DNA from: Sphingomonas sp. Y57
Lineage (GTDB): Bacteria; Pseudomonadota; Alphaproteobacteria; Sphingomonadales; Sphingomonadaceae
Length of the DNA: 64,000 nt
Assembly: GCF_001015195.1 (NCBI RefSeq)
Contig: NZ_LDES01000042.1
Location: 62,001 to 126,000 of the forward strand
Reading direction: 5' to 3'
The notes under the pieces were generated by a model. It had not been told where the DNA came from and did not search any database. It worked only from the letters and a program-made list of their open reading frames with translations. This document shows, in pieces, positions 27,010 to 35,359 of the stretch (the first letter of the stretch is position 1; every line of letters begins with the position of its first letter). The translations under genes were made by a program, and so were the position numbers.

Positions 27010-27635
27010 GGCAGCAGGTCCGCCAGCGCGGCGATCAACCGTGCGGTCACCTCCTGCGGCGCTCCCTGCGCGTTGATCGTGCGGATCCGTGCGGGCTCCT
27101 GCTCCGCGATCCTGCGGAAACTTTCGGCGACCCGGTCGTGAAAGGCTTCGCCGCGCTTCTCGAACCGGTCGCTGTTGGCGATCCCCGCCTCCGCCTGCCG
27201 AAAGGCTGCATCGAACACCGGCATGTCGAGCAGCAGGGTGCGGTCGGGGAGGTAGCCGGCGCTACCGATCGCGTGCAGCGTGCGGATCGCCTCGTCGCCG
27301 AGCCCGTCGGCGCCGCCCTGATAGGCGATCGAGCTGTCGAGGAAGCGGTCACACACCACCCAGCGGCCAGCCTCGATTGCCGGCCGGATCGTCCGCGCGA
27401 CATGGTCGGCGCGCGCGGCGGCGAACAGCAATGCCTCGGCACGCGCATTCCAGCGGTCGGCGGCGCCTTCGAGCAGCAGGCGGCGGATCGCCTCCGCTCC
27501 GTCGCTGCCGCCGGGCTCGCGCGTCTCGACGACGTCGAGCCCGCACGCGCGCAACGCGGCGGCCAGCGCCTTCGCCTGGGTGGACTTGCCGACCCCCTCC
27601 CCGCCCTCGAGCGTGATGAACCTGCCCGGCTTCAC
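27006..27635 (-). CDS. tmk: Thymidylate kinase
   Basis: 209 aa. The P-loop is LEGGEGVGKSTQAKAL (9-24), the DR motif is in VCDRFLDSSIAYQGG, and the LID region contains RQAEAG. It phosphorylates dTMP to dTDP. The start lies 4 nt after the carboxypeptidase stop and the stop overlaps holB by 4 nt. Confidence 0.96.
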   Translation of the reverse strand: MKPGRFITLEGGEGVGKSTQAKALAAALRACGLDVVETREPGGSDGAEAIRRLLLEGAADRWNARAEALLFAAARADHVARTIRPAIEAGRWVVCDRFLDSSIAYQGGADGLGDEAIRTLHAIGSAGYLPDRTLLLDMPVFDAAFRQAEAGIANSDRFEKRGEAFHDRVAESFRRIAEQEPARIRTINAQGAPQEVTARLIAALADLLP

Positions 27636-27639
27636 GGCC

Positions 27640-28818
27640 TCAGGCTAGGCCGAACAGCCAGCGCAGGCCCGCCATCATGCGGTCGAAGAAACCGGCAGTG
27701 CCGACATCCTGGTCGGCGACGAGCGGCAGCTTCTGCGGCGCCATGTCGGGGCCGGTGACGACAAGATCGGCGATATGGTCGCCCTTCTTGAAGGGCGCCT
27801 TGATCGGCCCCTGATAGACCACCTTGGTCTTGAGGTCGGAGCCCAGCCCGGCCGGAACAGTGACGACCAGGTCCTTCGGTGCGACCAAGCCGACCTGGCG
27901 CTCGTCGCCGAGCTGGACCTCGGCCACCTGAACCTTGCGGCCCTTTGGCACAACCGGCTTCGATTGCCAGGCCCGGAAGCCCCAATTGATGAAGGAAACC
28001 GACTGGTCGATCCGCTGGTTGAACGAGGTCAGCCCCGACAGGACCATGACGAGGCGACGGCCATTCTGCTCGGCCGAGCCGGTGAAGCCGAAGCCGGCTT
28101 CCTCGGTGTGACCGGTCTTGAGGCCATCTGCGCCCGCCACTCGGCCGAGCAGCGGATCCCGGTTCGCCTGGGTGATCGCCTGTCCGCCGCCCATCGTCTT
28201 GCCCCAGGTGAAGCTGGGGCGGCTGTAGAAGGTCTTGTAGAGCTTGGGATGATCCTCGATCGTCCGTTCGGCCAGGGTCGCGAGGTCGCGCGCGGTGACG
28301 TAGGTGACCCCGCCGTCGGGCCAGCCGTTCGACGTGCCGAAATGGCTGTTTGTGAGTCCCATCTCCTTTGCGCGCCGGTTCATCAGCGCAACGAAGGCCT
28401 GCTCGGTCCCCGAGATATGCTCGGCCAGTACGACGCAGGCATCGTTGCCCGAGAGGGTGACGATGCCGAACAGCAGGTTGGCTACGCTCACCTGTTCGCC
28501 AGGCGACAGGAACATGGTCGATCCCGCCGACGGGCCATGCCACTGCTTCCACGTCTCGGGCCGGACGGTGGCCATCGCGTCGAGCTTGAGTTCGCCCTTC
28601 TTGATCAGGTCGAAGGCGACGTAGACGGTCATCATCTTCGCCATCGACGCCGGCGGCATGCGCAGGTCGGGATTCTTGGAATAGAGGATCGCGCCCGACG
28701 ACAGGTCCTTCAGGAATGCGACCGGCGCGGGCGTGTCGAACGGCGGCGCGGCGGCCTCCGCCGGGATGGCCGCCATCAGGAAAACAGCCGAAAGCAGGGC
28801 GACTTTGCTGCGCGTCAT
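27640..28818 (-). CDS. dacA: D-alanyl-D-alanine carboxypeptidase (PBP5/6 family)
   Basis: 392 aa. The signal peptide is about residues 1-23. The catalytic motifs are S58-M-A-K61, S123-G-N125 and K234-T-G. The C-terminal PBP5 beta domain follows (VQLGDERQVGLVAPKDLVVT), and the protein ends with an amphipathic tail (FFDRMMAGLRWLFGLA) that would anchor it to the outer face of the inner membrane. It trims the terminal D-Ala of stem peptides. Whether it matches dacA or dacC of E. coli cannot be decided. It overlaps rlpA by 4 nt. Confidence 0.94.
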   Translation of the reverse strand: MTRSKVALLSAVFLMAAIPAEAAAPPFDTPAPVAFLKDLSSGAILYSKNPDLRMPPASMAKMMTVYVAFDLIKKGELKLDAMATVRPETWKQWHGPSAGSTMFLSPGEQVSVANLLFGIVTLSGNDACVVLAEHISGTEQAFVALMNRRAKEMGLTNSHFGTSNGWPDGGVTYVTARDLATLAERTIEDHPKLYKTFYSRPSFTWGKTMGGGQAITQANRDPLLGRVAGADGLKTGHTEEAGFGFTGSAEQNGRRLVMVLSGLTSFNQRIDQSVSFINWGFRAWQSKPVVPKGRKVQVAEVQLGDERQVGLVAPKDLVVTVPAGLGSDLKTKVVYQGPIKAPFKKGDHIADLVVTGPDMAPQKLPLVADQDVGTAGFFDRMMAGLRWLFGLA

Positions 28819-29735
28819 TGCCTGGAAATTCCCTCCGAACCTTGCGTGTCGACCGATCCGTTGCCACCGGCGATCCGGACCAGCCGGGCATCCTGATAGC
28901 CGTAGGACCGGGCCTGCGCCAGCGCGGTCATGGCCTCCTGCTCATTCTTATAGGGGCCCATCCGCACCCGCCAGAGATTGCCGATCGGCTCCACCCGGCC
29001 GGCGACGATCTCGGCGATCTCTTCGGCGCGGGCACGGCTGCCGACCGCAGTGACCTGGATGAACCAGCCGCCGACCGGCACCGCTTCGTCCGGTACGGCG
29101 GCGGCGACCCGCGGCGGTGCCTTGGGTTCGGCCGGGCGGGTCGCGAAGCGGCGATTGAGCGCGGCCAGCTCGGATGAGGAAGCATAGGGACGGTCGGACG
29201 CCGGCCGACCCCAGCGCAGCGAGAGCCGGTCGGCATCGGACGGATAGACCCGGCGGACGCGGACCCGCGAGACGCCGGCCCGCTCGATTCCCAGGAGCTG
29301 GGCCGAACGGCGCGACAGATCGATGATCCGGTTGGTTACGAACGGGCCGCGGTCGTTGATCCGGACGACGATCGTTCTGCCGGTGTCGAGCGCGGTCACC
29401 TCGACATAGCTAGGCAGCGGCAGCGTCTTGTGCGCGGCACCCACCCGATCCATGTCGAACTGTTCGCCATTGGCGGTCTGGCCGCCATGGAACTGCGCGC
29501 CGTACCAGGAGGCCAGCCCCACCTCGTCATAGCTCGCATCGTCGGACGGGTAGTACCACACGCCCGCCACCTGATAGGGCTTGCCGATCTTGACCGGCGT
29601 GTCCGATGCCGGCCCCTGCGGCTTCGACGGCGTCGGCCGGTGGGCGGGACCCGGCCGTCCCGGACGCGGGACGCCGCAACTCGCCAGAAGCAGGGCCAGG
29701 CACAGGAGCGCGGCGCTGTTCGAGGCACGCATCAT
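28815..29735 (-). CDS. rlpA: Septal ring lytic transglycosylase RlpA (lipoprotein with SPOR domain)
   Basis: 306 aa. The signal peptide ends in lipobox L-A-S-C with Cys near position 20. The double-psi beta-barrel domain shows GLASWYGAQFHGGQTANGE, VRINDRGPFV and IIDLSRRSAQLLG. The C-terminal SPOR domain begins GGWFIQVTAVGSRARAEEI and targets denuded glycan at the septum. It overlaps mltB and the carboxypeptidase by 4 nt on each side, so three wall-remodelling enzymes are translated together. Confidence 0.95.
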   Translation of the reverse strand: MMRASNSAALLCLALLLASCGVPRPGRPGPAHRPTPSKPQGPASDTPVKIGKPYQVAGVWYYPSDDASYDEVGLASWYGAQFHGGQTANGEQFDMDRVGAAHKTLPLPSYVEVTALDTGRTIVVRINDRGPFVTNRIIDLSRRSAQLLGIERAGVSRVRVRRVYPSDADRLSLRWGRPASDRPYASSSELAALNRRFATRPAEPKAPPRVAAAVPDEAVPVGGWFIQVTAVGSRARAEEIAEIVAGRVEPIGNLWRVRMGPYKNEQEAMTALAQARSYGYQDARLVRIAGGNGSVDTQGSEGISRQ

Positions 29736-30850
29736 TCGACGATCGCGTCGCCCAGGAGGCCAACCGACAGCGCGTAGAAGTTCGAGCAGTTATAATCGAG
29801 GATCGAGCGGTAGTTGGTCGTCAGCAGATAGCCGGTATTGCCGTTGCCGTCGGGCTCGATCAGCGTCGCCAGTTCGTCTTCGGCGGGCACCCGGCCGCTC
29901 AGCATCATCAGCCCCTTGTCGCGCCATTCGGCGATGGTCAGCCAGCGGCTTTGCCGGGCGAAGACGCGCGGGCAGCGCGGCGACGACAGGGGCGAACGGA
30001 TCGCGGCCCGGTCGATCCCTTCGGGAACGCGCACGGCCACGCCCCATGGAACCCCCTTCTTCCACCCCGCATCGCGCAGATAATTGCCGATGGAGGCGAG
30101 CGCGTCGGGCTCGCTGCGCCAGATGTCGGCCTTGCCGTCATTGTCGCCATCGATGGCGAGGCGGAGATAGACGCTCGGCAGGAACTGCGGATAGCCCGTG
30201 GCCCCCGCCCAGCTTCCCTTGAGCTGGCTACGCGGGATGCCCCGGCTCATCAGCAGCAGCGTCTTGAGGAACTCGTCGGCGAACAGCTCGCGCCGACGGC
30301 CCTCATAGGCCAGCGTGCCGAGCGCGTTGAGCAGGTCGAAATTGCCGGTGAAGGTGCCATAGCCGGTCTCGTGCCCGTAGATGGCGAGCATGATCTGCTC
30401 GGGCACCCCCGTCTCTTGCTCGATCCGCAGCAACAGCGGGCGGAGCGATCCGTAACGCGACCGGCCCATGTTTATGCGCACGCGGTCGACATGGCTGGCC
30501 AGATAGGGTGCGAAGGGCGGCGGCGCGGCGGCGCTGCCGGGGCTCGCGCCGGGCTGGCCGCGGTCGAGCCGGACGACGCGGGCATTGAAGCTGAGCGTCG
30601 GCAGGGTCGCGTCGAACAGGGTCGGCGAGATCCCCATCGCCAGCGCGCGGGGGCGCAGCGTGGCGATGAAGGCGCGCATCCGGCTATCCTCGGTCGGAAC
30701 CGCGGCCGCCGGCGCATCGGTAAGCCGCGCCGCATCGTCGGGCGCCTGCCCCTCTTCCAGCACCGGCTGCGCGACCGCCGGCATCGCCCCGGCCACCGCC
30801 GCCATCAAAGCCAGGGCAACGACCGCCCCACGCAACACAGAACTTCGCAT
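29732..30850 (-). CDS. Lytic murein transglycosylase, MltB family
   Basis: 372 aa from the ATG at 30850, with signal peptide SVLRGAVVALALMAAVAGAM ending at AVAQ. The catalytic Glu is in AIYGHETGYGTFTGNFD. ATGYPQFLPSVYLRLAIDGD is the family SLT-like box, and DLLNALGTLAYEGRR is in between. The frame continues upstream to 31102, but that part is only the reverse complement of tRNA-Ser and flanks. It heads the mltB-rlpA-dacA-tmk-holB-metG-tatD chain. Confidence 0.93.
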   Translation of the reverse strand: MRSSVLRGAVVALALMAAVAGAMPAVAQPVLEEGQAPDDAARLTDAPAAAVPTEDSRMRAFIATLRPRALAMGISPTLFDATLPTLSFNARVVRLDRGQPGASPGSAAAPPPFAPYLASHVDRVRINMGRSRYGSLRPLLLRIEQETGVPEQIMLAIYGHETGYGTFTGNFDLLNALGTLAYEGRRRELFADEFLKTLLLMSRGIPRSQLKGSWAGATGYPQFLPSVYLRLAIDGDNDGKADIWRSEPDALASIGNYLRDAGWKKGVPWGVAVRVPEGIDRAAIRSPLSSPRCPRVFARQSRWLTIAEWRDKGLMMLSGRVPAEDELATLIEPDGNGNTGYLLTTNYRSILDYNCSNFYALSVGLLGDAIVE

Positions 30851-30919
30851 TCCGACCCCTTTGTCCGTAGCCTGCTTGCCACAGCTTGGAGCGGGGGTGA
30901 AATGCTTTGATCGTACGGC

Positions 30920-30949
30920 TTGCACGAAAGGCCGCAGCGGCGATAAGGG
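30920..30949 (+). promoter_or_regulatory. Putative promoter of tRNA-Ser
   Basis: TTGCAC (30920-30925) and TAAGGG (30944-30949) are separated by 18 nt and end 25 nt before the tRNA. The -10 hexamer and spacing are the same as before tRNA-Lys. Confidence 0.45.
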
Positions 30950-30974
30950 CTGACATCCCTCGGGCCGACCCGAC

Positions 30975-31064
<90 letters not shown>

Positions 31065-31151
31065 TTTCCCGCAAGAGGCGTCACGCCGCCATCCGTCGCC
31101 ATGACGATTTGCCGTTTGCGGCGGCCTGCGAACCATGCATCAACTGCGCGG

Positions 31152-31637
31152 ATGCCGGCTACCCCACAGGATCCCCAGCTTCTCCGTCGCCTGCTGCGCG
31201 CCAGGGACCGGATGGACGTGGCCTCCGACGAGGACTGGCCGGTGCGCCGCCTGGCACGGGTGAGTGGGGTCTCCGAGGCGCATTTCGCGCGCTCCTTCCG
31301 CCAGGCATTCGGTACCCCGCCCCACCGCTACCTGCTGTCCCGCCGCGTCGAGCGGGCGGCGGCGCTGCTGCGCGATACCGACCTGCCGGTCACCAAGATC
31401 GCCTTCGAGGCGGGGTGGAACAGCCTCGGCACCTTTTCGCGTACCTTCCGCGACGTGACCGGCGAAAGCCCCAGCGAATGGCGCGACAGGATGCGGGGCG
31501 AGCCCCACCATCTCGGTCTCGTGCCGCACTGCTTCGTTCGCGCGGCGCACCGGCCCGACCTCAGGATGGCAGTTTCGGAGAAGCGTCGCCGGGCGGGCGC
31601 GGCTAAGAGCTCTACGGCCACGAAGGAGGTCATATGA
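31152..31637 (+). CDS. AraC-type DNA-binding regulator without sensor domain
   Basis: 161 aa from the ATG at 31152; an earlier ATG at 31101 is possible, and neither has a strong ribosome binding site. The AraC helix-turn-helix pair fills residues about 15-115: VRRLARVSGVSEAHFARSF and LPVTKIAFEAGWNSLGTFSR, followed by the family signature FRDVTGESPSEWR. There is no N-terminal cupin or other ligand domain, and the C-terminal tail is basic. The stop overlaps the next VOC gene by 4 nt, so it probably controls its own operon. Confidence 0.85.
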   Translation: MPATPQDPQLLRRLLRARDRMDVASDEDWPVRRLARVSGVSEAHFARSFRQAFGTPPHRYLLSRRVERAAALLRDTDLPVTKIAFEAGWNSLGTFSRTFRDVTGESPSEWRDRMRGEPHHLGLVPHCFVRAAHRPDLRMAVSEKRRRAGAAKSSTATKEVI

Positions 31638-32035
31638 GCCAGGGTGTCCAGGTAGCCGGTCTGTACGTTCGCGATCAGGACGAGGCGCTGCAATTCTATG
31701 TCGAGAAGCTCGGCTTCCGCGTGCACACGGACGTGCGCAATGGCGATTATCGCTGGCTGACCGTCCAGCACCCCGAGCAGCCGGATTTCCAGCTCGGCCT
31801 GTTCCGACCGCAGGCGCCCATGGTCGACGACGGCACCGCCCGCGCGCTGCAGGAGGCGATCGCCAAGGGGGCGATGCCGCCGCTCGTTCTGGCGGTAGAG
31901 GATTGCCGCGCCGCCCATGACGAGATGCGCGGGCGCGGCGTCGAGTTCACACAGGAGCCGATCGAACGCTACGGCGCCGTCGACGCGAGTTTCCGCGATC
32001 CGTCGGGCAATGGCTGGAAACTGGTCCAGCGCTGA
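31634..32035 (+). CDS. Single-domain VOC (glyoxalase-like) protein
   Basis: 133 aa. It begins VQVAGLYVRDQDEALQFYVE, the usual start of a VOC domain, and ends DASFRDPSGNGWKLVQR with the C-terminal box DPSGNGW. Members bind metals and act on glyoxal adducts, confer antibiotic resistance or serve as binding proteins. It is preceded by AAGGAGG and overlaps the AraC gene by 4 nt. Function unknown. Confidence 0.87.
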   Translation: MSQGVQVAGLYVRDQDEALQFYVEKLGFRVHTDVRNGDYRWLTVQHPEQPDFQLGLFRPQAPMVDDGTARALQEAIAKGAMPPLVLAVEDCRAAHDEMRGRGVEFTQEPIERYGAVDASFRDPSGNGWKLVQR

Positions 32036-32081
32036 CCCCTTCCCCGTCCCTCGTCTTCTCCAGAACCGAAAGGGAAGTCGC

Positions 32082-32297
32082 ATGTCCGTGCAAGCCTGGA
32101 TCCGCCAAGGTCATCGCTGGCTGGGAATCGTCCTGACGCTGACCATCCTCACCAATTTCGTCGCCATGGGCTTCGGCCAGCCGCCGGCGCCGATCGTCTA
32201 CGCACCGCTCGTCCCGCTCGCGCTGCTCCTGGCGAGCGGGCTGTACATGTTCGTGCAGCCCTATCTCGGCCGGAAAGACGCCGGGCCCGTCGCCTGA
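32082..32297 (+). CDS. Small membrane protein (71 aa) in the AraC-VOC operon
   Basis: The start is at 32082 after AAAGGGAAG. Two hydrophobic helices are visible: WLGIVLTLTILTNFVAMGF and PLVPLALLLASGLYMFVQPY, joined by a Pro-rich loop GQPPAPIVYA. It begins 46 nt after the VOC gene on the same strand. No family is recognised with confidence. It would sit in the inner membrane. Confidence 0.75.
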   Translation: MSVQAWIRQGHRWLGIVLTLTILTNFVAMGFGQPPAPIVYAPLVPLALLLASGLYMFVQPYLGRKDAGPVA

Positions 32298-32309
32298 TCC
32301 GTCACGCGT

Positions 32310-33014
32310 TCAGGCCGACTGGGCCCGCAGAGCCGCCTCGACGATCTCCGTCGCACCGGTGACGTCGGGGTAACAGAGGCCCGGATCGGCGCGGAAGCGT
32401 TCCATGAAGGCCCGTTCGGCCGCCAGCCATTTGAGGCTGCCCTCGATCGCCTCGTCGAGCTGGTCGCGCGGGATGACGACGACGCCGTTGTCGTCGGCGA
32501 GGATCGCGTCACCGGGCGCGACCGCGACGCCGCCGCAGCTTATCGGCACGTTCATCTCCCCGCCCATGCCGCGATATTTGGTGGTGACCGGGCTGATGCT
32601 GCGCGCCCATATCGGCAGGCCGGCTTCGCGCGCGTCGTCCATGTCGTTGACCGCGCCGTCGACGATCACGCCCTCCAGCCCGGTCGCCGCCGCCGCGTGG
32701 ATGGTCGCGCCGCCCCAGTTGCAGGTGCGCTGGTCCTGTCCGCGGTCGATCAGCAGCACATCGCCGGGCCGGGTGAACTTGAGCGCATAATGCGCCATCA
32801 CCGAATCGGGCACGGTGATACGCACAGTGACGGCGGTGCCGACGATCCTGCTGCCCGGAATGCGGGGGATCATGCCGCCGTCCATGAAGCCGGCCTCCAG
32901 ATGATGGCCCACCGTGCCGGTGTCGAGCTCCAGCAACGCGGTGCGCTGATCGGCGCGCATCTGCTCGGGCATCGGGTTGACGACATAGATGCGCCGTTCG
33001 GGAAGCATCGCCAT
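32310..33014 (-). CDS. RraA/HMG-aldolase-family protein with altered active-site motif
   Basis: 234 aa from the ATG at 33014 (AAGGA about 10 nt upstream); an ATG at 33008 is an alternative. The family fold is seen in NWGGATIHAAAATGLEGVI, ISCGGVAVAPGDAILADDNG and VVVIPRDQLDEAIEG. The usual substrate-binding VDGAVRD motif reads VDGAVND here, so the conserved Arg is Asn, while the metal-ligand Asp is kept. Family members are 4-hydroxy-4-methyl-2-oxoglutarate aldolases, oxaloacetate decarboxylases or RNase E inhibitors; the lost Arg argues for another reaction. It is the last gene of the hyuA...rraA-like operon. Confidence 0.85.
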   Translation of the reverse strand: MAMLPERRIYVVNPMPEQMRADQRTALLELDTGTVGHHLEAGFMDGGMIPRIPGSRIVGTAVTVRITVPDSVMAHYALKFTRPGDVLLIDRGQDQRTCNWGGATIHAAAATGLEGVIVDGAVNDMDDAREAGLPIWARSISPVTTKYRGMGGEMNVPISCGGVAVAPGDAILADDNGVVVIPRDQLDEAIEGSLKWLAAERAFMERFRADPGLCYPDVTGATEIVEAALRAQSA

Positions 33015-33049
33015 GATCAGGTCATCCTTGCAGAAATGGGGAGGCCAGA

Positions 33050-33078
33050 GGGGCAGGACGACGCAGGCGCCCTGCCCC
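33050..33078 (-). other. Intercistronic stem-loop between TonB receptor and RraA-like genes
   Basis: GGGGCAGG (33050-33057) and CCTGCCCC (33071-33078) form an 8-bp stem just after the receptor stop codon. No U-run follows, so it is more likely an mRNA-stabilising or partial-termination element than a full terminator. Confidence 0.4.
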
Positions 33079-33084
33079 GGCCGG

Positions 33085-35247
33085 TCAGAAGCGGTAGCGC
33101 AGTTCGACGCCGTAGGTGCGTGGCTCGCCCCAGACCGCCTGGTCGAGGCCGCCGAACACACGGGCATAGGTGCGATAGTCCTGCTTGGTGAGATTCTTGC
33201 CCCACAGCGCGATCATCAGGTCGCCGACCTCGTAGCCGATCCGCGCGTCGACCAGCGTATAGCCGGACTCGCGATATTTCGGCAGCTTCTCGGGCTGGAG
33301 GTACATGTCACCGGTATAGGTAGCGCTGCCGACCAGGAAGACCTCGCCCGGCCCGGCGGGGAAGCGATACTCGGCCTGCCCGCCGATCATCCAGTCGGGC
33401 GTGAACTCGATCCGGTTGCCGGCATAGGAGACCGCCACCGTCGATCCAATCGTCGCGTAATCGAAGCGCGTATATTTGGCGTCGAGATAGGAGGCGTTGC
33501 CCGACAGGCTCAGCCCCTCGAACGGCCGCAGCGTCGCCTCGACCTCGAAGCCCTTGATCCGCGCCTTGCCGGCATTGGTGACCTGGACCGACGACACGGT
33601 GCTCGCCCCGGTCGGCACGATCTGGGCGACCTGCTTGTCCGAATAATCCATACGGAACGCCGCGAGGCTATAGCGCAGCAACCGACCGAACAGTTGCCCC
33701 TTGATCCCGGCCTCATAGTTGATCACCGATTCCGGGCCGAAGATCAGGTCGCGCGAGATCAGGTTGGCGGCGCCGATCGTGTCGAGGTTGAAGCCGCCCG
33801 ACTTGAAGCCCTTCGAGACGGTTCCATAGATCGTCAGCTCGCGGGTCGGCTTGTAGGTCAGGCTGCCCGTCCAGGAGACGTTCTTGTCCGTGCGGCGCAG
33901 ATCGTCGAAATCATAGCTCAGCACAGGACCGCGGACCTGCAGATAGGCTCCGGTCTTCTTCTCGTAGGTGTAGCGCAGGCCGCCGTTCACGGTCAGCCGC
34001 GGCAGCAGGTCGTAGTCGGCGTTGATATAGGCGGCGTAGCTGTTGGTGATCGCCTTGGCGCGGTTGAGCGCACCGTTGGCCAGCGATCCGCCGATGTAGA
34101 TCTGCCGAAGCGCAGTGCCCTTCTGGTGGTAATAATAGAGGCCGCCGACATAGCGGAATGGCCCGTCGCTCGGCGACGTGATCCGGAACTCCTGACTCGC
34201 CATCTGCACGAAGTCGGTCAAGGGATTGGAATTGAACAAATTGATCGGAAGCTGATCGATGTCGCTCGACACCGTGACGTTGATCTTGCGATAGGCGGAG
34301 ATCGACGCCAGCACCATGTCGTTCGGCAGGCTGTATTCCGCCGTCAGATCGGTGCCCCACATGTTGCGTTTATCGCCGTTGGGCTGGTCGCTGTTCGCCT
34401 CGAACCGGTTGCCGGTATAGTAGGGCGCGGCCGCGCCGACCGGCGAATCCATCTGGGTCTGGAGTACGGTGCGCCGGTCGCGGGTGAAATCGGCGTTCAG
34501 CTTGACCTTCAGCGCGTCGGACGGCTTGAAGACGATCTGCGCACGGGCGCCGCGACGGTTCTCGTCGTTGACGTCCTGATCGTTGAAGATGTTGTGGATA
34601 TAGCCGTCGCGGTCATAGGTCGCGATGGTCAGCTTGGCCGACAGCGTGTCCGACAGCGGGCCCGAAATGCTCGCCTGCGTGCGGAAGGCGTTATAGTTGC
34701 CGTAGCTGGCGTAGACGCTGCCCTCGACCGTGTCGCCGGGTTCCTTGGTGGTGATATTGATGACGCCACCGATCGTGTTCTTGCCGAACAGAGTCCCCTG
34801 TGGTCCCCGCAGCACCTCGACCTGGGCGATCTCGGCCAGGTCAGCATTGTAGCCCGAGGTGCGAGGGATGTAGACGCCGTCGAGATACATGCCCACGCCA
34901 GCCTCGATGCCGATGTTGCGCGAATCCCCACCGACGCCGCGAATGGTGAGCTGGGTCGACAGGCTGCCGCGCTCGGTGAACTGAACGCCGGGCATCAGCC
35001 GCGACATGTCGCGCAGGCTCTTGATTCCGGCGGTTTCGAGCTGGGCCTGATCGAAGGCGGTCACCGATACCGGGACGTCTTGCAGGCTTTCGGCGCGGCG
35101 CCGGGCGGTGACGACAATCTCGCCGCCGTCGATGGAAGCTGCCTCACTATTATTCCCAGATTCGGCTGCAAATACCACATGGGCCGGGACCACACAGAGG
35201 ATAAGACCAAGCACTTTAATGGATGATCCAGGAATTATCTTTTTCAC
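33085..35247 (-). CDS. TonB-dependent outer membrane receptor of the hyuAB cluster
   Basis: 720 aa from the GTG at 35247, chosen because AAAGGGGA lies just upstream and a signal peptide follows at once (KKIIPGSSIKVLGLILCVV, ending near FAA). The TonB-box-like EIVVTARR is at 43-50. The plug has LRGPQGTLFGKNTIGG, and the barrel ends in VELRYRF with terminal Phe. The same-strand order MFS-receptor-RraA suggests uptake of the substrate of the hyuAB products. The 112-nt leader is unusually AT-rich and may hold its own promoter. Confidence 0.92.
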   Translation of the reverse strand: MKKIIPGSSIKVLGLILCVVPAHVVFAAESGNNSEAASIDGGEIVVTARRRAESLQDVPVSVTAFDQAQLETAGIKSLRDMSRLMPGVQFTERGSLSTQLTIRGVGGDSRNIGIEAGVGMYLDGVYIPRTSGYNADLAEIAQVEVLRGPQGTLFGKNTIGGVINITTKEPGDTVEGSVYASYGNYNAFRTQASISGPLSDTLSAKLTIATYDRDGYIHNIFNDQDVNDENRRGARAQIVFKPSDALKVKLNADFTRDRRTVLQTQMDSPVGAAAPYYTGNRFEANSDQPNGDKRNMWGTDLTAEYSLPNDMVLASISAYRKINVTVSSDIDQLPINLFNSNPLTDFVQMASQEFRITSPSDGPFRYVGGLYYYHQKGTALRQIYIGGSLANGALNRAKAITNSYAAYINADYDLLPRLTVNGGLRYTYEKKTGAYLQVRGPVLSYDFDDLRRTDKNVSWTGSLTYKPTRELTIYGTVSKGFKSGGFNLDTIGAANLISRDLIFGPESVINYEAGIKGQLFGRLLRYSLAAFRMDYSDKQVAQIVPTGASTVSSVQVTNAGKARIKGFEVEATLRPFEGLSLSGNASYLDAKYTRFDYATIGSTVAVSYAGNRIEFTPDWMIGGQAEYRFPAGPGEVFLVGSATYTGDMYLQPEKLPKYRESGYTLVDARIGYEVGDLMIALWGKNLTKQDYRTYARVFGGLDQAVWGEPRTYGVELRYRF

Positions 35248-35359
35248 AGCCGATCCCCTTTGCAAGTTTATTAAAGGTTTATTGGAAACGGGGACTATCG
35301 CTACCATTTCATCGAATAATTTCGAGTTTGATTTATTTATAAATCCCTATCAGCGATTC
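35248..35359 (-). promoter_or_regulatory. AT-rich leader before the TonB receptor gene
   Basis: Between the MFS stop and the receptor GTG lies a stretch rich in A and T (for example ATTTATAAATAAATC and TTTAATAAACTTG on the minus strand), in strong contrast to its GC-rich surroundings. It probably contains a promoter or a control RNA segment for the receptor, but I cannot pick a certain -35/-10 pair. Confidence 0.35.
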
